A stretch of DNA of 64,000 nucleotides. It comes from Candidatus Saccharimonadota bacterium. Its GTDB lineage: Bacteria; Patescibacteriota; Saccharimonadia; Saccharimonadales; Saccharimonadaceae. Shown one piece after another: positions 32,789 to 42,259 of this stretch (position 1 is its first letter; each line of letters starts with the position of its first letter). The translations under genes and the position numbers were made by a program. The stretch covers positions 1 through 64,000 of the forward strand of contig JAFWMT010000002.1 in NCBI GenBank assembly GCA_017545525.1. The letters run 5' to 3'. The notes under the pieces are model-generated. The model was given only the letters and a program-made list of their open reading frames with translations, had not been told where the DNA came from and did not search any database.

Positions 32789-33817
32789 CTAGATAGCCAG
32801 CCTAGAACGTCGTTCCTTACGCTTCCTACTTCTCATTATACTCCAAATAATGACGATTGTCAATAGGATTATGGTTATTAAGATAAATGGTAGAGGGTTA
32901 ATGAAAATAACCTTTTCAATGGTTTGCGAATTTTCGCCAGCTGTAACTGTCCAGGTGACTTTATAAATTCCGAAAGACGGCGTTTCTTCCCAAGTGTCTG
33001 AAACCGCCAATTCCGTTTCAGGTATAACTGAAACTCGTCCTCCTCCTCCTGTTGAAGTCGTTTCATAATGCCCTCCACCTAAAATTCCATCTATTCTTAA
33101 GACTCCCGTCGCACTAATATCTATATTCCCTTCGTTCTTTATCTTTGCTGAAGCACTAATCTTATTTGCGCCACCACTTTCAGTCGCACCCTGGATAATA
33201 TTTAAATCAGAAACTTCTGCTTTTAAAATTACATCCCCTTCATTTGAACGTCCATAAATTACCATCCCTGGGCTAGCCTCAGTTCTAATCCCGCTTTCCG
33301 TAGTCGTGGCAGTTAAAGTATGTGCAAAAAGTACCGCATATTGACCACCAGCTGGGATATTATCGGGCGTAGAAATCTTATATTCTATATCGATCGATTC
33401 TTTAGGTGGAATATCAAAGGTCGGTTTGTCGACATAATTACCGTTTGAATCTTTAATTTTAATCCATCTCACTATTTGGGTGAAGTTGTTTTCTTTGTTA
33501 AAACCTAATTTATAAACATTTTCTTCTTCAGAATAAACGTAAGAATATGGCGCTGCATATACTTCGATTTTCATATCGTTATCACCGTCATTCGCCACAG
33601 TGATTTTATCTTTATATTCCGAATTAGAAGAAATCTGTAAAATTTTACTTACTGGCATCAAGCTGATACTCGCACCAGTCTTTACCGCTTCACTAGATTC
33701 ACTCGTCTCGCTCTCTTCTTCGCCTTCTGCATACGCTCCTGGATTATAGTTTATTCCGAAGAAAACCAAACCGAGTATTACGACTAAACTTATAACCTTT
33801 ACAATATTTTTTTTCAT
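32789..33817 (-). CDS. Exported DUF916/WxL-interacting-like membrane protein
   Basis: 342 residues: signal peptide ~1-30, Glu/Ser-rich spacer, a beta domain SISLMPVSKILQISSNSEYKDKITVANDGDNDMKIEVYAAPYSY, a second beta domain after ~200 (SASAKIKNEGNIDISATGVLRI ...), then a C-terminal TM helix ~310-330 and a basic tail RSRKRKERRSR. The layout (two Ig-like domains, TM, cationic tail) matches the DUF916 family of Gram-positive surface complexes, though identity is only suggestive. AGGAGG precedes the ATG. tRNA-Leu lies 30 bases upstream on the same strand. Confidence 0.6.
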   Translation of the reverse strand: MKKNIVKVISLVVILGLVFFGINYNPGAYAEGEEESETSESSEAVKTGASISLMPVSKILQISSNSEYKDKITVANDGDNDMKIEVYAAPYSYVYSEEENVYKLGFNKENNFTQIVRWIKIKDSNGNYVDKPTFDIPPKESIDIEYKISTPDNIPAGGQYAVLFAHTLTATTTESGIRTEASPGMVIYGRSNEGDVILKAEVSDLNIIQGATESGGANKISASAKIKNEGNIDISATGVLRIDGILGGGHYETTSTGGGGRVSVIPETELAVSDTWEETPSFGIYKVTWTVTAGENSQTIEKVIFINPLPFILITIILLTIVIIWSIMRSRKRKERRSRLAI

Positions 33818-33847
33818 TTACCTCCTTTTTCACCCCAAATGCAGTTT

Positions 33848-33938
33848 TGGTGCGCCCGACTGGATTTGAACCAGCACAGCCGTAAATGTGGCCACTACCA
33901 CCTCAAGGTAGCGTGTCTACCAATTCCACCACAGGCGC
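33848..33938 (-). tRNA. tRNA-Leu (anticodon GAG)
   Basis: Class II cloverleaf with long variable arm. Acceptor GCGCCTG / CGGGCGC, D-arm GGTGGAATTGGTAGACAC, anticodon stem CTACC-TTGAGGT-GGTAG giving GAG, T-loop TTCAAAT, and CCA encoded. Confidence 0.96.
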
Positions 33939-33966
33939 ATACTATTATTATATCATAAATCTAAGG

Positions 33967-35703
33967 CTACGGAGTCTTATTTTTTGTAGTTTTATTTACC
34001 GCCCATTCTGTTACATCTGAAAAACGATCAAGTGCTGTCACCAATCTAATATCATTATTATATGTTCGTACATTTCGGTTATAATAATAGGTCAGATTTG
34101 GCTGGTAAAGCCCAATCGCCGGCACCCCAGTTACCCAATATTCTAGGAAGCTTTCATATTTTTTTATTCTAAGCGAAGTGTCTAAAGTGTCTCGGGCGCC
34201 TAGTAATAAATCATCTACTAAAGCATTACGGTAATTTGAAAGATTTAACCCCGACGTTGAAGCTTGAGACGAATGATAATATGGCAAAAGATCTGGGTCT
34301 GCGCCTAGCTCAACTTCGTAGATTAAAATATCATAACTCTTTCGCGAAATAATATTATTAATAAACTCTTGATTCTCCTCATAAGTTGAAACATTTACTT
34401 CAAATCCTAAATTTCTCAATTCTTCTGCAATCGATTCAGCAATCCCCGGCAAATATCCAGAATTCACCGTTGCTACATTTAAGCTTAATTTATTCTCCCC
34501 AGCCAGTTCACTAATTCTTGCCTTCGCCGTCTCAAAATCATAACTAGGAATTTCTGGGTAATTTTCGATTTGAATTTGGGAGTTTAAAAGCGGATAATCG
34601 AGCGCCAAAGTATCTGGTGCTGATTCGCGTATTTTTTCTAAATTAAGTCCCATCCGAATTGCTGACCGCATTTCCGTATTTTTCATAGATTCACTTTTCG
34701 TATTAAAGAAAAGAAATGCTCCTGAATTTAAACTTGATTTTTTCACATTGAACTGGCCAGTGGCAATTTTCTCAGCTTCTGGGCCAGAAAGTTCCGCCGT
34801 TGCCGTTACCGAGCCGGCATTAATCGCAGATATAATTTCATCTTGATTAACATAAGTATGAATTGCGAACCCTCCCAGCATCGGCATTCCCTTGTAATAA
34901 TTTTGATTGGCTGATAAATAGATCACTCTTTCATTATTATTTGTTCCATTCTGAATTGCATTTAACGAGAACGCGCCAGAAGTAATTGGCGTGTTTGAAA
35001 AATCATCTTCAACTAACGCTTTCGGATCGGCATCTTCCAAAGCGTGCTTCGGTACAACTGGTATTACTAATGCAGTAATAAAATCTGCGTATGCCGTCGG
35101 TAACGTAAAAACGACTTCGCCATTTTCATTTTCTGAAACTTTCACATTTGATAAATTCGCATCATAAATCGAATTAACTGCCGGATTTTTAATCAATTCC
35201 ATTGTAAAAATTACATCTTCATTCGTGATGGGCTCGTCGTCGGACCACTTCAAGCCTTCTTTTAACTTCATTGTCCAAATCTTTCCATTTTCACTTGGCG
35301 AAATTGACTTCGCCAAGCCAACTCCGGGATGTCCAGAGCGGTCAATAGTTGCTATGGTTGCAAACATTAATCGGCTCAGTACTTTTTCACTACTCGTAGT
35401 AGCGAACAACGGGTTCATTGAGCTAACCTCCCCAAGCGTCGCCTCAGTGTAAGTTCCGCCTGAAGTAAATGTCGTTTCAGCATAAGAACTGCCGAACCAG
35501 AACGCCTGGGTTGTTGCAATCATAATAAGCGCCACTACCAAGAGACCCCATTCCAAAATCAGTAAACGGATATTCGCAATATGCGAAACTCGTTCGATCA
35601 AGTTTTCTTTGATATGTTCTTTACTCTCTTCACTTGCCTTTAAAGAAGCCTTAGAAAACTTCCTTAAGAATTTTTGCCCACGCTTTTTCAAAGTATTTTT
35701 CAT
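33967..35703 (-). CDS. Membrane-anchored peptide-binding protein (SBP family 5)
   Basis: 578 residues. A ~45-residue charged cytoplasmic N-terminus and one TM helix (~52-70) replace the usual lipoprotein signal. The rest is an OppA/DppA-type domain: GEVSSMNPLFATTSSEKVLSRLMFATIATIDRSG, MKLKEGLKWSDDEPITNEDVIFTMELIKNP, and near the end SYDILIYEVELGADPDLLPYYHSSQ. It would capture oligopeptides for an ABC importer. No permease or ATPase genes are adjacent, so a transport role with those partners elsewhere is assumed. It follows secG by 3 bases. Confidence 0.88.
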   Translation of the reverse strand: MKNTLKKRGQKFLRKFSKASLKASEESKEHIKENLIERVSHIANIRLLILEWGLLVVALIMIATTQAFWFGSSYAETTFTSGGTYTEATLGEVSSMNPLFATTSSEKVLSRLMFATIATIDRSGHPGVGLAKSISPSENGKIWTMKLKEGLKWSDDEPITNEDVIFTMELIKNPAVNSIYDANLSNVKVSENENGEVVFTLPTAYADFITALVIPVVPKHALEDADPKALVEDDFSNTPITSGAFSLNAIQNGTNNNERVIYLSANQNYYKGMPMLGGFAIHTYVNQDEIISAINAGSVTATAELSGPEAEKIATGQFNVKKSSLNSGAFLFFNTKSESMKNTEMRSAIRMGLNLEKIRESAPDTLALDYPLLNSQIQIENYPEIPSYDFETAKARISELAGENKLSLNVATVNSGYLPGIAESIAEELRNLGFEVNVSTYEENQEFINNIISRKSYDILIYEVELGADPDLLPYYHSSQASTSGLNLSNYRNALVDDLLLGARDTLDTSLRIKKYESFLEYWVTGVPAIGLYQPNLTYYYNRNVRTYNNDIRLVTALDRFSDVTEWAVNKTTKNKTP

Positions 35704-35706
35704 AAT

Positions 35707-35934
35707 CTATGCTGGAATTAATAATAACCCTAAAATTGATAAAACGAAAATCACCACACATACAACCGTCGCAATAAACAACGATTTTTCTAATCCCCTT
35801 CTTGTCGTATAGAGTTCACCCGAGCTACCGAATCCTGCTCCGAGCGAAGCCCCGCGTTGCTGTAATAAAATCAAAAGAATCGACAAAATTGCTGATACAA
35901 ATACAACTACTTCTAGAAAACTTCCTATGTTCAT
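35707..35934 (-). CDS. secG: Protein translocase subunit SecG
   Basis: 75 residues from the ATG at 35934. Two TM helices with the SecG pattern ILLQQRGASLGAGFGSSGELYTTRRGLEKSLFIATVV between them. An in-frame ATG 8 codons upstream overlaps the uvrC stop, but AGAGGAG is 7-8 bases before the inner ATG, which is therefore chosen. Part of SecYEG. Confidence 0.9.
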   Translation of the reverse strand: MNIGSFLEVVVFVSAILSILLILLQQRGASLGAGFGSSGELYTTRRGLEKSLFIATVVCVVIFVLSILGLLLIPA

Positions 35935-35954
35935 GAAATAACTCCTCTGTAATT

Positions 35955-37208
35955 TCATTTTAGCATATTTTTTCTTTTCAGTAAAGAATGATAAGTGATT
36001 GCAAATCGGTGCGCCTCTTCGTCAATCCGTGCGATTAATCGTGCAACATGCGAACCATCCGGCAGTTCTAAAGACCCTTTTGGAATCATTAACTTAACTT
36101 TCGCATTTCGAGTGTGATCGCCCGACTTATCACGCCCGATTACTGCAATTCCTAATGGTTCAACTAAAGGTAGAATGGCGTTTACTTGGGTGATTCCACC
36201 ATCCAAAATCATCAAATCTGGCAGTTCCCACTCTTTGTGTTTCAACCTTCGCGTAATTACCTCAACCATACTTTTCAAATCATCATTTCTCGATGTACGG
36301 ATTTTAAATTTTCGGTATTCGCTTCGCGCCGAAGCTCCATTAATGAACACCACCATACTTCCGACTGTATTCTCACCCGATTGATGCGAAATATCATATC
36401 CTTCAATTCTCCGTGGCGGATTCGCCAAACCCAATAAATCTTGCAATTCTTTTAAAGCCTGGTCGGACGATATGTCTAAAAACTCTTTATCTGAAAATAC
36501 GATTTTCTTTTTTAGTTCTTTTAACCCAAATAGTTGGTCTCTCGCCTCTGCTGCTAACTCAAAGTTTCCCTTTTCCGCCTCTTCTCGCATATTCTTTTCT
36601 AGTTCTTTTAACAATTTTTCCCTTCCACCTTCGAGATATCGAATTAATTTGCGCAAGTTTCTTTTGTAATCTTTCTCTGTCATGCGCCCAATCTCAATCC
36701 CTGGCGTCAAACCTAAATCCGTATCTAGGTTTTTTCTTCCCGTATAAGGTTTTACATAGTACGGAAAAACTCGCCGAAGCATCCTCACTGCCCTTTCAAC
36801 CGACGATTTGCCATAAAATGGCCCGACATAAGTCGCCCCATCATCAACTGGATTTCTCGTAAAACTAACGTACGGGATTTTTTCGTTCATTGTGATTCTC
36901 ACATAAGAAACTGTCTTATCATCGCGTAGCAGTATGTTCCATTTCGGCATATAGCGTTTGATCATTTCCGACTCTAGAAACAATGCGTCCATTTCCGTAT
37001 CTACTACAATCCAGTCCGTATCGGCAATTTCGCGTACCAAAGCTTCAGTTTTCGGGTCCTTTTTAGATTTTTGGAAATATTGTCTCACGCGGTTTTTTAA
37101 AACCGCTGCTTTCCCGACATAAATAATCTCACCCGCTGCATTTTTATGAAAATAAACTCCCGGAGAAACCGGGAGTCTATTTAGTTTTTGTTTTAAAGTC
37201 TCATCCAT
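35955..37208 (-). CDS. uvrC: UvrC-like excinuclease lacking the C-terminal HhH domain
   Basis: 417 residues against ~600. N-terminal GIY-YIG nuclease (LPVSPGVYFHKNAAGEIIYVGKAAVLKNRVRQYF, 3' incision), the UVR coiled coil (GNFELAAEARDQLFGLKEL) and the RNase H-like 5'-incision domain (RIEGYDISHQSGENTVGSMVVFINGAS, DLMILDGGITQVN, DEEAHRFAITYHSLLKRK). It ends where the tandem helix-hairpin-helix would start. Cleavage on both sides is plausible, but binding of bubble DNA would be weakened. Own leaderless promoter. Confidence 0.93.
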   Translation of the reverse strand: MDETLKQKLNRLPVSPGVYFHKNAAGEIIYVGKAAVLKNRVRQYFQKSKKDPKTEALVREIADTDWIVVDTEMDALFLESEMIKRYMPKWNILLRDDKTVSYVRITMNEKIPYVSFTRNPVDDGATYVGPFYGKSSVERAVRMLRRVFPYYVKPYTGRKNLDTDLGLTPGIEIGRMTEKDYKRNLRKLIRYLEGGREKLLKELEKNMREEAEKGNFELAAEARDQLFGLKELKKKIVFSDKEFLDISSDQALKELQDLLGLANPPRRIEGYDISHQSGENTVGSMVVFINGASARSEYRKFKIRTSRNDDLKSMVEVITRRLKHKEWELPDLMILDGGITQVNAILPLVEPLGIAVIGRDKSGDHTRNAKVKLMIPKGSLELPDGSHVARLIARIDEEAHRFAITYHSLLKRKNMLK

Positions 37209-37220
37209 CTTTTAATTATA
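37209..37220 (-). promoter_or_regulatory. uvrC leaderless promoter -10
   Basis: TATAAT (37220-37215, minus strand), 6 bases, then ATG at 37208. Confidence 0.65.
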
Positions 37221-37255
37221 GCACACTTATCCAAAAATGTCAAGTCTACCTCTGT

Positions 37256-38566
37256 CTAATCATTATCTTCTGGCAAACTATACATGTTGGTCATGATTTC
37301 TTGAATCATTTTCGAAAAATCTGTGTATTCAACTGGCTCAGAGATATTTACATTGGTCGGATAACTGAAGCCCAAATCAATTGTGACGCTTGCTTTATCT
37401 TCATATACATCCGATTCTAGATATAACCTAGTAAATTCCTTATTTCCGTTTACTTCTGTGTAAAGAGTTGGTAGTTTATTTAGTTTTTCTGCTAATTCCT
37501 CACCATCGAGTGTTACATTTTCTTCTATATCCAGACATTCATATAAATCGTCAGTCAATCCTGTATTTTGAACAGAGTTGACGAAATTAGCAAAGTTTTC
37601 GCTATCGATTCGTACGATGTAAACCGGATTTCCTTTGCTTGGGATTAATACTCCTTCTGTAGTTGAGGATACAAATGGATATTTTCGATATAATTCTGCC
37701 GTACTGTTGCTGTTTTTGTTGACATTAGAAACTAAATCAGTCATGCAACTAATCGTACTATTTTCCGTATTGAAGTTTTCCGAAAGGGACGCCAGTTCTT
37801 CCGTTGAAATTCTCAACCAAACTCCATCTATTCCCTTTACGATACCACCATAAGTGTTTTTTATGGTTTTAATTTCAGACTCACTAATTGTTTCGGTTTC
37901 GAGACAATCTTCGTCTTCACAGTCAGTTACTAATGATGAACTACCACCACCCGTCAACAATTTGATGAAATCATCATCTTCCAATAAATCTTTTACGCCA
38001 TCGAGCTTAAAATATAAATCGCCATCTGTTGCGTAAACTTCGGCAAATTTGACTGAAAAATCTTTGTTTTGCTTCGAGGTTACAGTCAAGACTGCTGAAG
38101 AAGTATTAATTGTCGAACCCGTAACGATATCTGATTCAAAATTAATATTCACTCGCGAAATTGGCAGTGTCTCATCATGCATCAAAATATCTATACTACC
38201 ATCTATTGCCGCATTGTCTGGTATACTGCCGCTCATTAATTTATCCATCGCTTCCGCAACCGCATCTTCACTATTTCTTGGCATCATTAAAGCTGCCGCG
38301 ATACCTGCGCCAATTAATACAACCAATGCTATAATAATCCCGACAATCAACCCAGTTTTACTTTTTTTCGGCGCCACAGGTTCAGTAGCTGCTTGCTCCA
38401 TTGGCCGTGCCATCGGGTCGCTAACTGGTGCGGCCCCCGTCGAGTTAGCAACTTCAGGCGTGACTGGAGCTGAAGTCGGAGCTTGAGTTGCTCCGGTGTT
38501 TGTTGCCGGCGTTTCTGCCGGTGTTGGTTTGAGGGGATTTGGCATCTCCCCCGGATTCTCGTTCAT
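37256..38566 (-). CDS. Single-pass membrane protein with Pro/Thr/Ala-rich cytoplasmic N-terminus
   Basis: 436 residues, not recognised. Residues 1-70 are a disordered Pro/Ala/Thr-rich segment, then KKSKTG, a TM helix (~73-93) and an extracellular domain with alternating beta segments. That domain has Cys in TDCEDEDCLETE, a single Cys in STISCMTDL and one in LYECLDIE. It is acidic overall. The build resembles bacterial DUF-type surface lipid/penicillin-resistance proteins, but no specific family can be named. AAGGAG precedes the ATG. Divergent from eno. Confidence 0.7.
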   Translation of the reverse strand: MNENPGEMPNPLKPTPAETPATNTGATQAPTSAPVTPEVANSTGAAPVSDPMARPMEQAATEPVAPKKSKTGLIVGIIIALVVLIGAGIAAALMMPRNSEDAVAEAMDKLMSGSIPDNAAIDGSIDILMHDETLPISRVNINFESDIVTGSTINTSSAVLTVTSKQNKDFSVKFAEVYATDGDLYFKLDGVKDLLEDDDFIKLLTGGGSSSLVTDCEDEDCLETETISESEIKTIKNTYGGIVKGIDGVWLRISTEELASLSENFNTENSTISCMTDLVSNVNKNSNSTAELYRKYPFVSSTTEGVLIPSKGNPVYIVRIDSENFANFVNSVQNTGLTDDLYECLDIEENVTLDGEELAEKLNKLPTLYTEVNGNKEFTRLYLESDVYEDKASVTIDLGFSYPTNVNISEPVEYTDFSKMIQEIMTNMYSLPEDND

Positions 38567-38626
38567 AAATAACTCCTTACTTTTAATACTTATTTTTATT
38601 TTAACATAAGTTTTTTAAAATTGGTA

Positions 38627-38641
38627 TATAATAATATATAT
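38627..38641 (+). promoter_or_regulatory. eno leaderless promoter -10
   Basis: TATAAT (38627-38632), 9 bases, ATG at 38642. An in-frame upstream GTG-type start (38621) would lie ahead of the -10 and is rejected. Confidence 0.65.
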
Positions 38642-39922
38642 ATGGATAATTATACGATTAAAGATATTAAAGCTAGGCAAGTGCTAGATTCAAGAGGTAA
38701 CCCAACAGTTGAAGCTGAAGTTATGCTTGAGAACGGTGATTTTGGGCGGGCCATTGTTCCTTCTGGAGCTTCTACCGGAACAGGCGAGGCTTTAGAGCTT
38801 CGCGATGGTGATAAAACTCGTTTTAACGGTAAAGGCGTTTTAAAAGCAGTTTGGCATGTCAACTCAGCTATTCGTGATGTCCTTGTTGGTAATACTTCTG
38901 AACAAAAAATCGTTGATCAACTCATGCTCGAACTCGACGGTACCGAAAATAAATCCAGCCTAGGTGCCAATGCAATTTTAGCGGTTTCGCTTGCTAATGC
39001 AAAAGCTAATGCTAAAACCATGAAAATCCCTTTTTATAAATATATTGCTGAACTTGCGGGTACAACCGACGAAATGTCTATTCCGATGCCGATGATGAAC
39101 GTGATGAATGGGGGCGAGCATGCGAGCTGGGCGACTGATTTTCAGGAATACATAATTATTCCAAAAGGCGCAGGCAATATCAATGATGCTGTACGTTTCG
39201 GCACAGAAGTTTTCCATGCTTTAAAAGAAGTTTTGGAAGAACGCGATTATCCAACTACGGTTGGCGATGAAGGCGGCTATGCTCCGAAGGTTCGCGACGG
39301 CAATAACGAACCGCTTGAATGTATTAAATTGGCCGTCGAAAAAACAGGACTTAAATTTGGCGAGGATATTGCTATGGCGATGGATATTGCAGCCAGTGAA
39401 TTCTATGACGAAGATCACTATGTGTTAAAGACTAACGGCGACTGGAAATCTGCTGACGATATGATTAACTGGTATACTTGGATTATCGATAATTATCCAG
39501 TCGTTTCAATCGAAGACGGCTTAGCTGAAAATGATTGGGAGAATTGGCGAATTATGACTGAGCGCTTTAAGAATCGTATTCAGCTAGTCGGAGATGATTT
39601 GTTTGTTACTAACACTAAGTTATTAGAAAAAGGCATTAAAGAAAATGTCGCCAATGCCATTTTGATTAAACCGAACCAAATTGGTACTTTGTCCGAAACC
39701 ATCGACGCTGTCTTAATGGCTAAAAAAGCAGGTTATAAAACCATTATGTCGCATCGTTCTGGCGAAACTGAAGACGTTTCTATTGCTCATCTCGCCGTTG
39801 GCCTCGGCACTGGCCAAATCAAAACCGGTTCCCTTTCTCGTAGCGAACGCATCGCCAAATACAACGAGCTTATCCGCATTGCCGATTCTAATTCACGTCT
39901 TGGACTTTATCATCCATTTTAA
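38642..39922 (+). CDS. eno: Enolase
   Basis: 426 residues from ATG 38642. 2-phosphoglycerate to phosphoenolpyruvate. Seen: IKDIKARQVLDSRGNPTVEAEV, VPSGASTGTGEALELRDGD (the usual SGASTG-.-EA.ELRDGD loop), MPMMNVMNGGEHA, VGDEGGYAP (catalytic Glu), SIEDGLAENDWENW and GDDLFVTN (Mg ligands), IKPNQIGTLSET (Lys), SHRSGETEDVSIAHLAVGLGTGQIKTGS. Convergent with the LOG gene, sharing TTAA as overlapping stops. Confidence 0.98.
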   Translation: MDNYTIKDIKARQVLDSRGNPTVEAEVMLENGDFGRAIVPSGASTGTGEALELRDGDKTRFNGKGVLKAVWHVNSAIRDVLVGNTSEQKIVDQLMLELDGTENKSSLGANAILAVSLANAKANAKTMKIPFYKYIAELAGTTDEMSIPMPMMNVMNGGEHASWATDFQEYIIIPKGAGNINDAVRFGTEVFHALKEVLEERDYPTTVGDEGGYAPKVRDGNNEPLECIKLAVEKTGLKFGEDIAMAMDIAASEFYDEDHYVLKTNGDWKSADDMINWYTWIIDNYPVVSIEDGLAENDWENWRIMTERFKNRIQLVGDDLFVTNTKLLEKGIKENVANAILIKPNQIGTLSETIDAVLMAKKAGYKTIMSHRSGETEDVSIAHLAVGLGTGQIKTGSLSRSERIAKYNELIRIADSNSRLGLYHPF

Positions 39923-40632
39923 TTTTCCTTTGCTAACGCACTTGCTTCACGAAAGCCATCATAAAAGTTTTCGGAAATTTTTGGATGTCCGATCCTATTT
40001 GCCGCTTCTACGATTTCTGAAAGCGTGTCCGTAATCGTAAAAATAGAGACGTCTTTCGCACTAATTAATCCTAATCCAATCATTTTACCAATCATTTTAT
40101 CGAATCCCTTCCAGTAGTTTTTCCCGACTAGGAAGACTGGCATAGTGGGCATTTTCTTTTCTTGCATCAAACAGAGAATCTCCGAGATTTCGTCCATCGT
40201 TCCAAATCCACCCGGGAAAAAGACAAAAACTTTTGCTGCCATTGCTAGCGAAACTTTACGTGCAAAGAAATATTCAAAAGTTAAACAATCGGTTAAATAC
40301 GGGTTGGGGTGTTGTTCGTGTTGGAGCGTAATATTTAGTCCAATCGTTCTTCCGCCAATTTCATAAGACCCTCGAGATGCGGCCTCCATAATCCCCGGCC
40401 CTCCGCCTGTGATTACGGCATGCCCGTTTTCTGCAAGCATTCGCCCAAGATTATAGGCAATCTTACAATATTTTGAATCTTGGGGTAATCTTGCTGAACC
40501 GAAAATTGTGACACCTTGTGGGAATGAACGCACAATCTGCAACCCTCGACTTAAATCCTTTGCGTAGGCATTCGCTCTTTCGAGATCAGCAATTGATAAC
40601 TTTTTTAATAGTTCTTCTTCTCTTTGTAACAT
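39919..40632 (-). CDS. LOG-family (lysine decarboxylase-like) nucleotide phosphoribohydrolase
   Basis: 237 residues, Rossmann-like LOG family (TIGR00730 type). Motifs: VTIFGSARLPQDSKY, ITGGGPGIMEAASRGSYE and PGGFGTMDEISEILCLMQ (the PGGxGTxxE catalytic signature). Members hydrolyse nucleoside 5'-monophosphates to base and ribose-5-P. Being last in an operon with rpiB, rpe and a PfkB kinase, it could feed ribose-5-P into that set. AAGGAG before the ATG. Confidence 0.9.
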   Translation of the reverse strand: MLQREEELLKKLSIADLERANAYAKDLSRGLQIVRSFPQGVTIFGSARLPQDSKYCKIAYNLGRMLAENGHAVITGGGPGIMEAASRGSYEIGGRTIGLNITLQHEQHPNPYLTDCLTFEYFFARKVSLAMAAKVFVFFPGGFGTMDEISEILCLMQEKKMPTMPVFLVGKNYWKGFDKMIGKMIGLGLISAKDVSIFTITDTLSEIVEAANRIGHPKISENFYDGFREASALAKEN

Positions 40633-40640
40633 ATTTCTCC

Positions 40641-41603
40641 TTATATTTTTTGGATTGGCATTGGGTGTAACATTTCCTCACCCGTCAAAATACCTTTGTT
40701 TGCTCCGAGTTTTGCAACCACCGCCGTTGAATTCGCCGAGGCGAAAATTAACGAATTTTTAAAAGTTTTACCTTTCGCCAATGCTGCTAAAAAGCCCGAA
40801 CCGAAAGCATCGCCCGCTCCCGTCGCATCCTTTACCTTCTGGTCCTCATAGATGCCAAATCGATAAGCCTCCTGACCATTTCCGGCAATTCCTCCCATCG
40901 CTCCATCTGTGATAATTACTGTCTCGACGTAATTATTTAATTTATACAGAAGTTCAGTTAAAACTACTCCGCTCACAATTTTCATCGCTTCAGCTTTATT
41001 TACATTTAATATATCTACATATTTTAACAATTTGATTAATTCCTTAGTACTTTCTAATTCCCTCACTCCTGGGTTAAACATTACTTTCGCGCCGATTGTC
41101 TTTGCCTTTTTAAAGAAACGCTCAATCGTGTCCATATCTCCGCGCAAAGTCGTTGCATAGAGCCAATCCGGATTAATTAAGTCTAAATCTTTTTCATCAA
41201 AATTGCCAAATTGCTCACTAGCTCCGCGACAAGTTAAAATCGTTCTTTCGCCAGATTTTGAATCTAATAAAACCACCGACGTCCCGGTCCCACGTCGTTC
41301 TAGAAAATTTACATAACTATCGTCAATGCCTTCAGAATCCAATGCTCTAATAATTGCTGCTCCCGCCGGGTCGCGTGATAGATTGCCCAAAAAGATGGCC
41401 TCATGCCCGTGTCTTGCGAACGTAATTGCCGAATTCACTCCACCACCCCCAACCTCGTATGAAATGCGGTCAATATCTACTTTCGAACCAACTAATACTT
41501 TACCAAAAATCGCCGTCTCACCAATTTCAGTCGGGACCAAATCATCATGGTCAATTAAATAAATATCTTGTAATCCTGAACCTAGCGAAACGATCCGTGC
41601 CAT
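40641..41603 (-). CDS. PfkB-family carbohydrate kinase
   Basis: 320 residues, ribokinase fold. N-terminal substrate lid with YEVGGGGVNSAITFARHGHEAIFLGNLSRDPAG; C-terminal signature VKDATGAGDAFGSGFLAAL (anion hole and catalytic Asp). PfkB members phosphorylate ribose, fructose, adenosine or related sugars; the substrate is not decidable from sequence. Given rpe, rpiB and LOG as neighbours, ribose or a nucleoside is a reasonable guess. Its ATG overlaps the rpe stop (TAATG). Confidence 0.9.
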   Translation of the reverse strand: MARIVSLGSGLQDIYLIDHDDLVPTEIGETAIFGKVLVGSKVDIDRISYEVGGGGVNSAITFARHGHEAIFLGNLSRDPAGAAIIRALDSEGIDDSYVNFLERRGTGTSVVLLDSKSGERTILTCRGASEQFGNFDEKDLDLINPDWLYATTLRGDMDTIERFFKKAKTIGAKVMFNPGVRELESTKELIKLLKYVDILNVNKAEAMKIVSGVVLTELLYKLNNYVETVIITDGAMGGIAGNGQEAYRFGIYEDQKVKDATGAGDAFGSGFLAALAKGKTFKNSLIFASANSTAVVAKLGANKGILTGEEMLHPMPIQKI

Positions 41604-42259
41604 TACAATACCACTCCGTTTTTATCAATTTCTGCTACTAAATTCTGGAAGGCTTCCGCCGGATTTTCAGCCTGCGAAATCGCCGAACCTACATTAATTA
41701 CGTCTACGTCCGCGTGTGCGATTGCCCGTACATTCGTCATATTCGCGCCGCCGTCCCAACCGATTTCTAGTTCCGGCTTCATATTTCGTACTAACGGAAT
41801 TTTTTCCATCTGCATCATATCAGCTGGCGAGCCTTGAACTCCAAGTTGTCCTGCAAAGATTAAAACATGATCTGCTGCTTCAATATAGGATTTTACATGT
41901 CCAGGAAAAGTTGTAGGCAGCAGTGCTACACCAACTTTAATCCCAGCTTCTTTCAAAATCTGGAAACTCGGCAACAAATCCTCACTCGCTTCCGCATGTA
42001 AAATACAAAGCGAGGGGCTTAATTTCAAAATCGTATCAAGATATTCCGAAGGCTTTGCGACCATTAAATGCAAATCAGCTTCCCAGTTTTTCGGCCACCA
42101 GATATTTGTAATATCTAAAGTTTGGGCTGGAGTAAACATACCGTCCGTTACGTCAATTTGTACTCTTCGTGTAAAAACATTAATTCGTTCCGCTTGCAGA
42201 CGATAATCTTTTTTATTATCCGTGAGAATTGTCGGCACGATTGATACGGTTCTAATCAT
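41603..42259 (-). CDS. rpe: Ribulose-phosphate 3-epimerase
   Basis: 218 residues, TIM barrel. Seen: VPTILTDNKKDY, VQIDVTDGMFTPAQT (metal-site Asp), ADLHLMVAKPSEYL (His), CILHAEAS, KVGVALLPTT, and EIGWDGGANMTNVRAIAHADVDVINVGSAI (catalytic Asp and phosphate loop). Slightly divergent (WDGG for the usual VDGG). It supplies xylulose-5-P, the phosphoketolase substrate. Overlaps rpiB by 8 bases. Confidence 0.9.
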   Translation of the reverse strand: MIRTVSIVPTILTDNKKDYRLQAERINVFTRRVQIDVTDGMFTPAQTLDITNIWWPKNWEADLHLMVAKPSEYLDTILKLSPSLCILHAEASEDLLPSFQILKEAGIKVGVALLPTTFPGHVKSYIEAADHVLIFAGQLGVQGSPADMMQMEKIPLVRNMKPELEIGWDGGANMTNVRAIAHADVDVINVGSAISQAENPAEAFQNLVAEIDKNGVVL

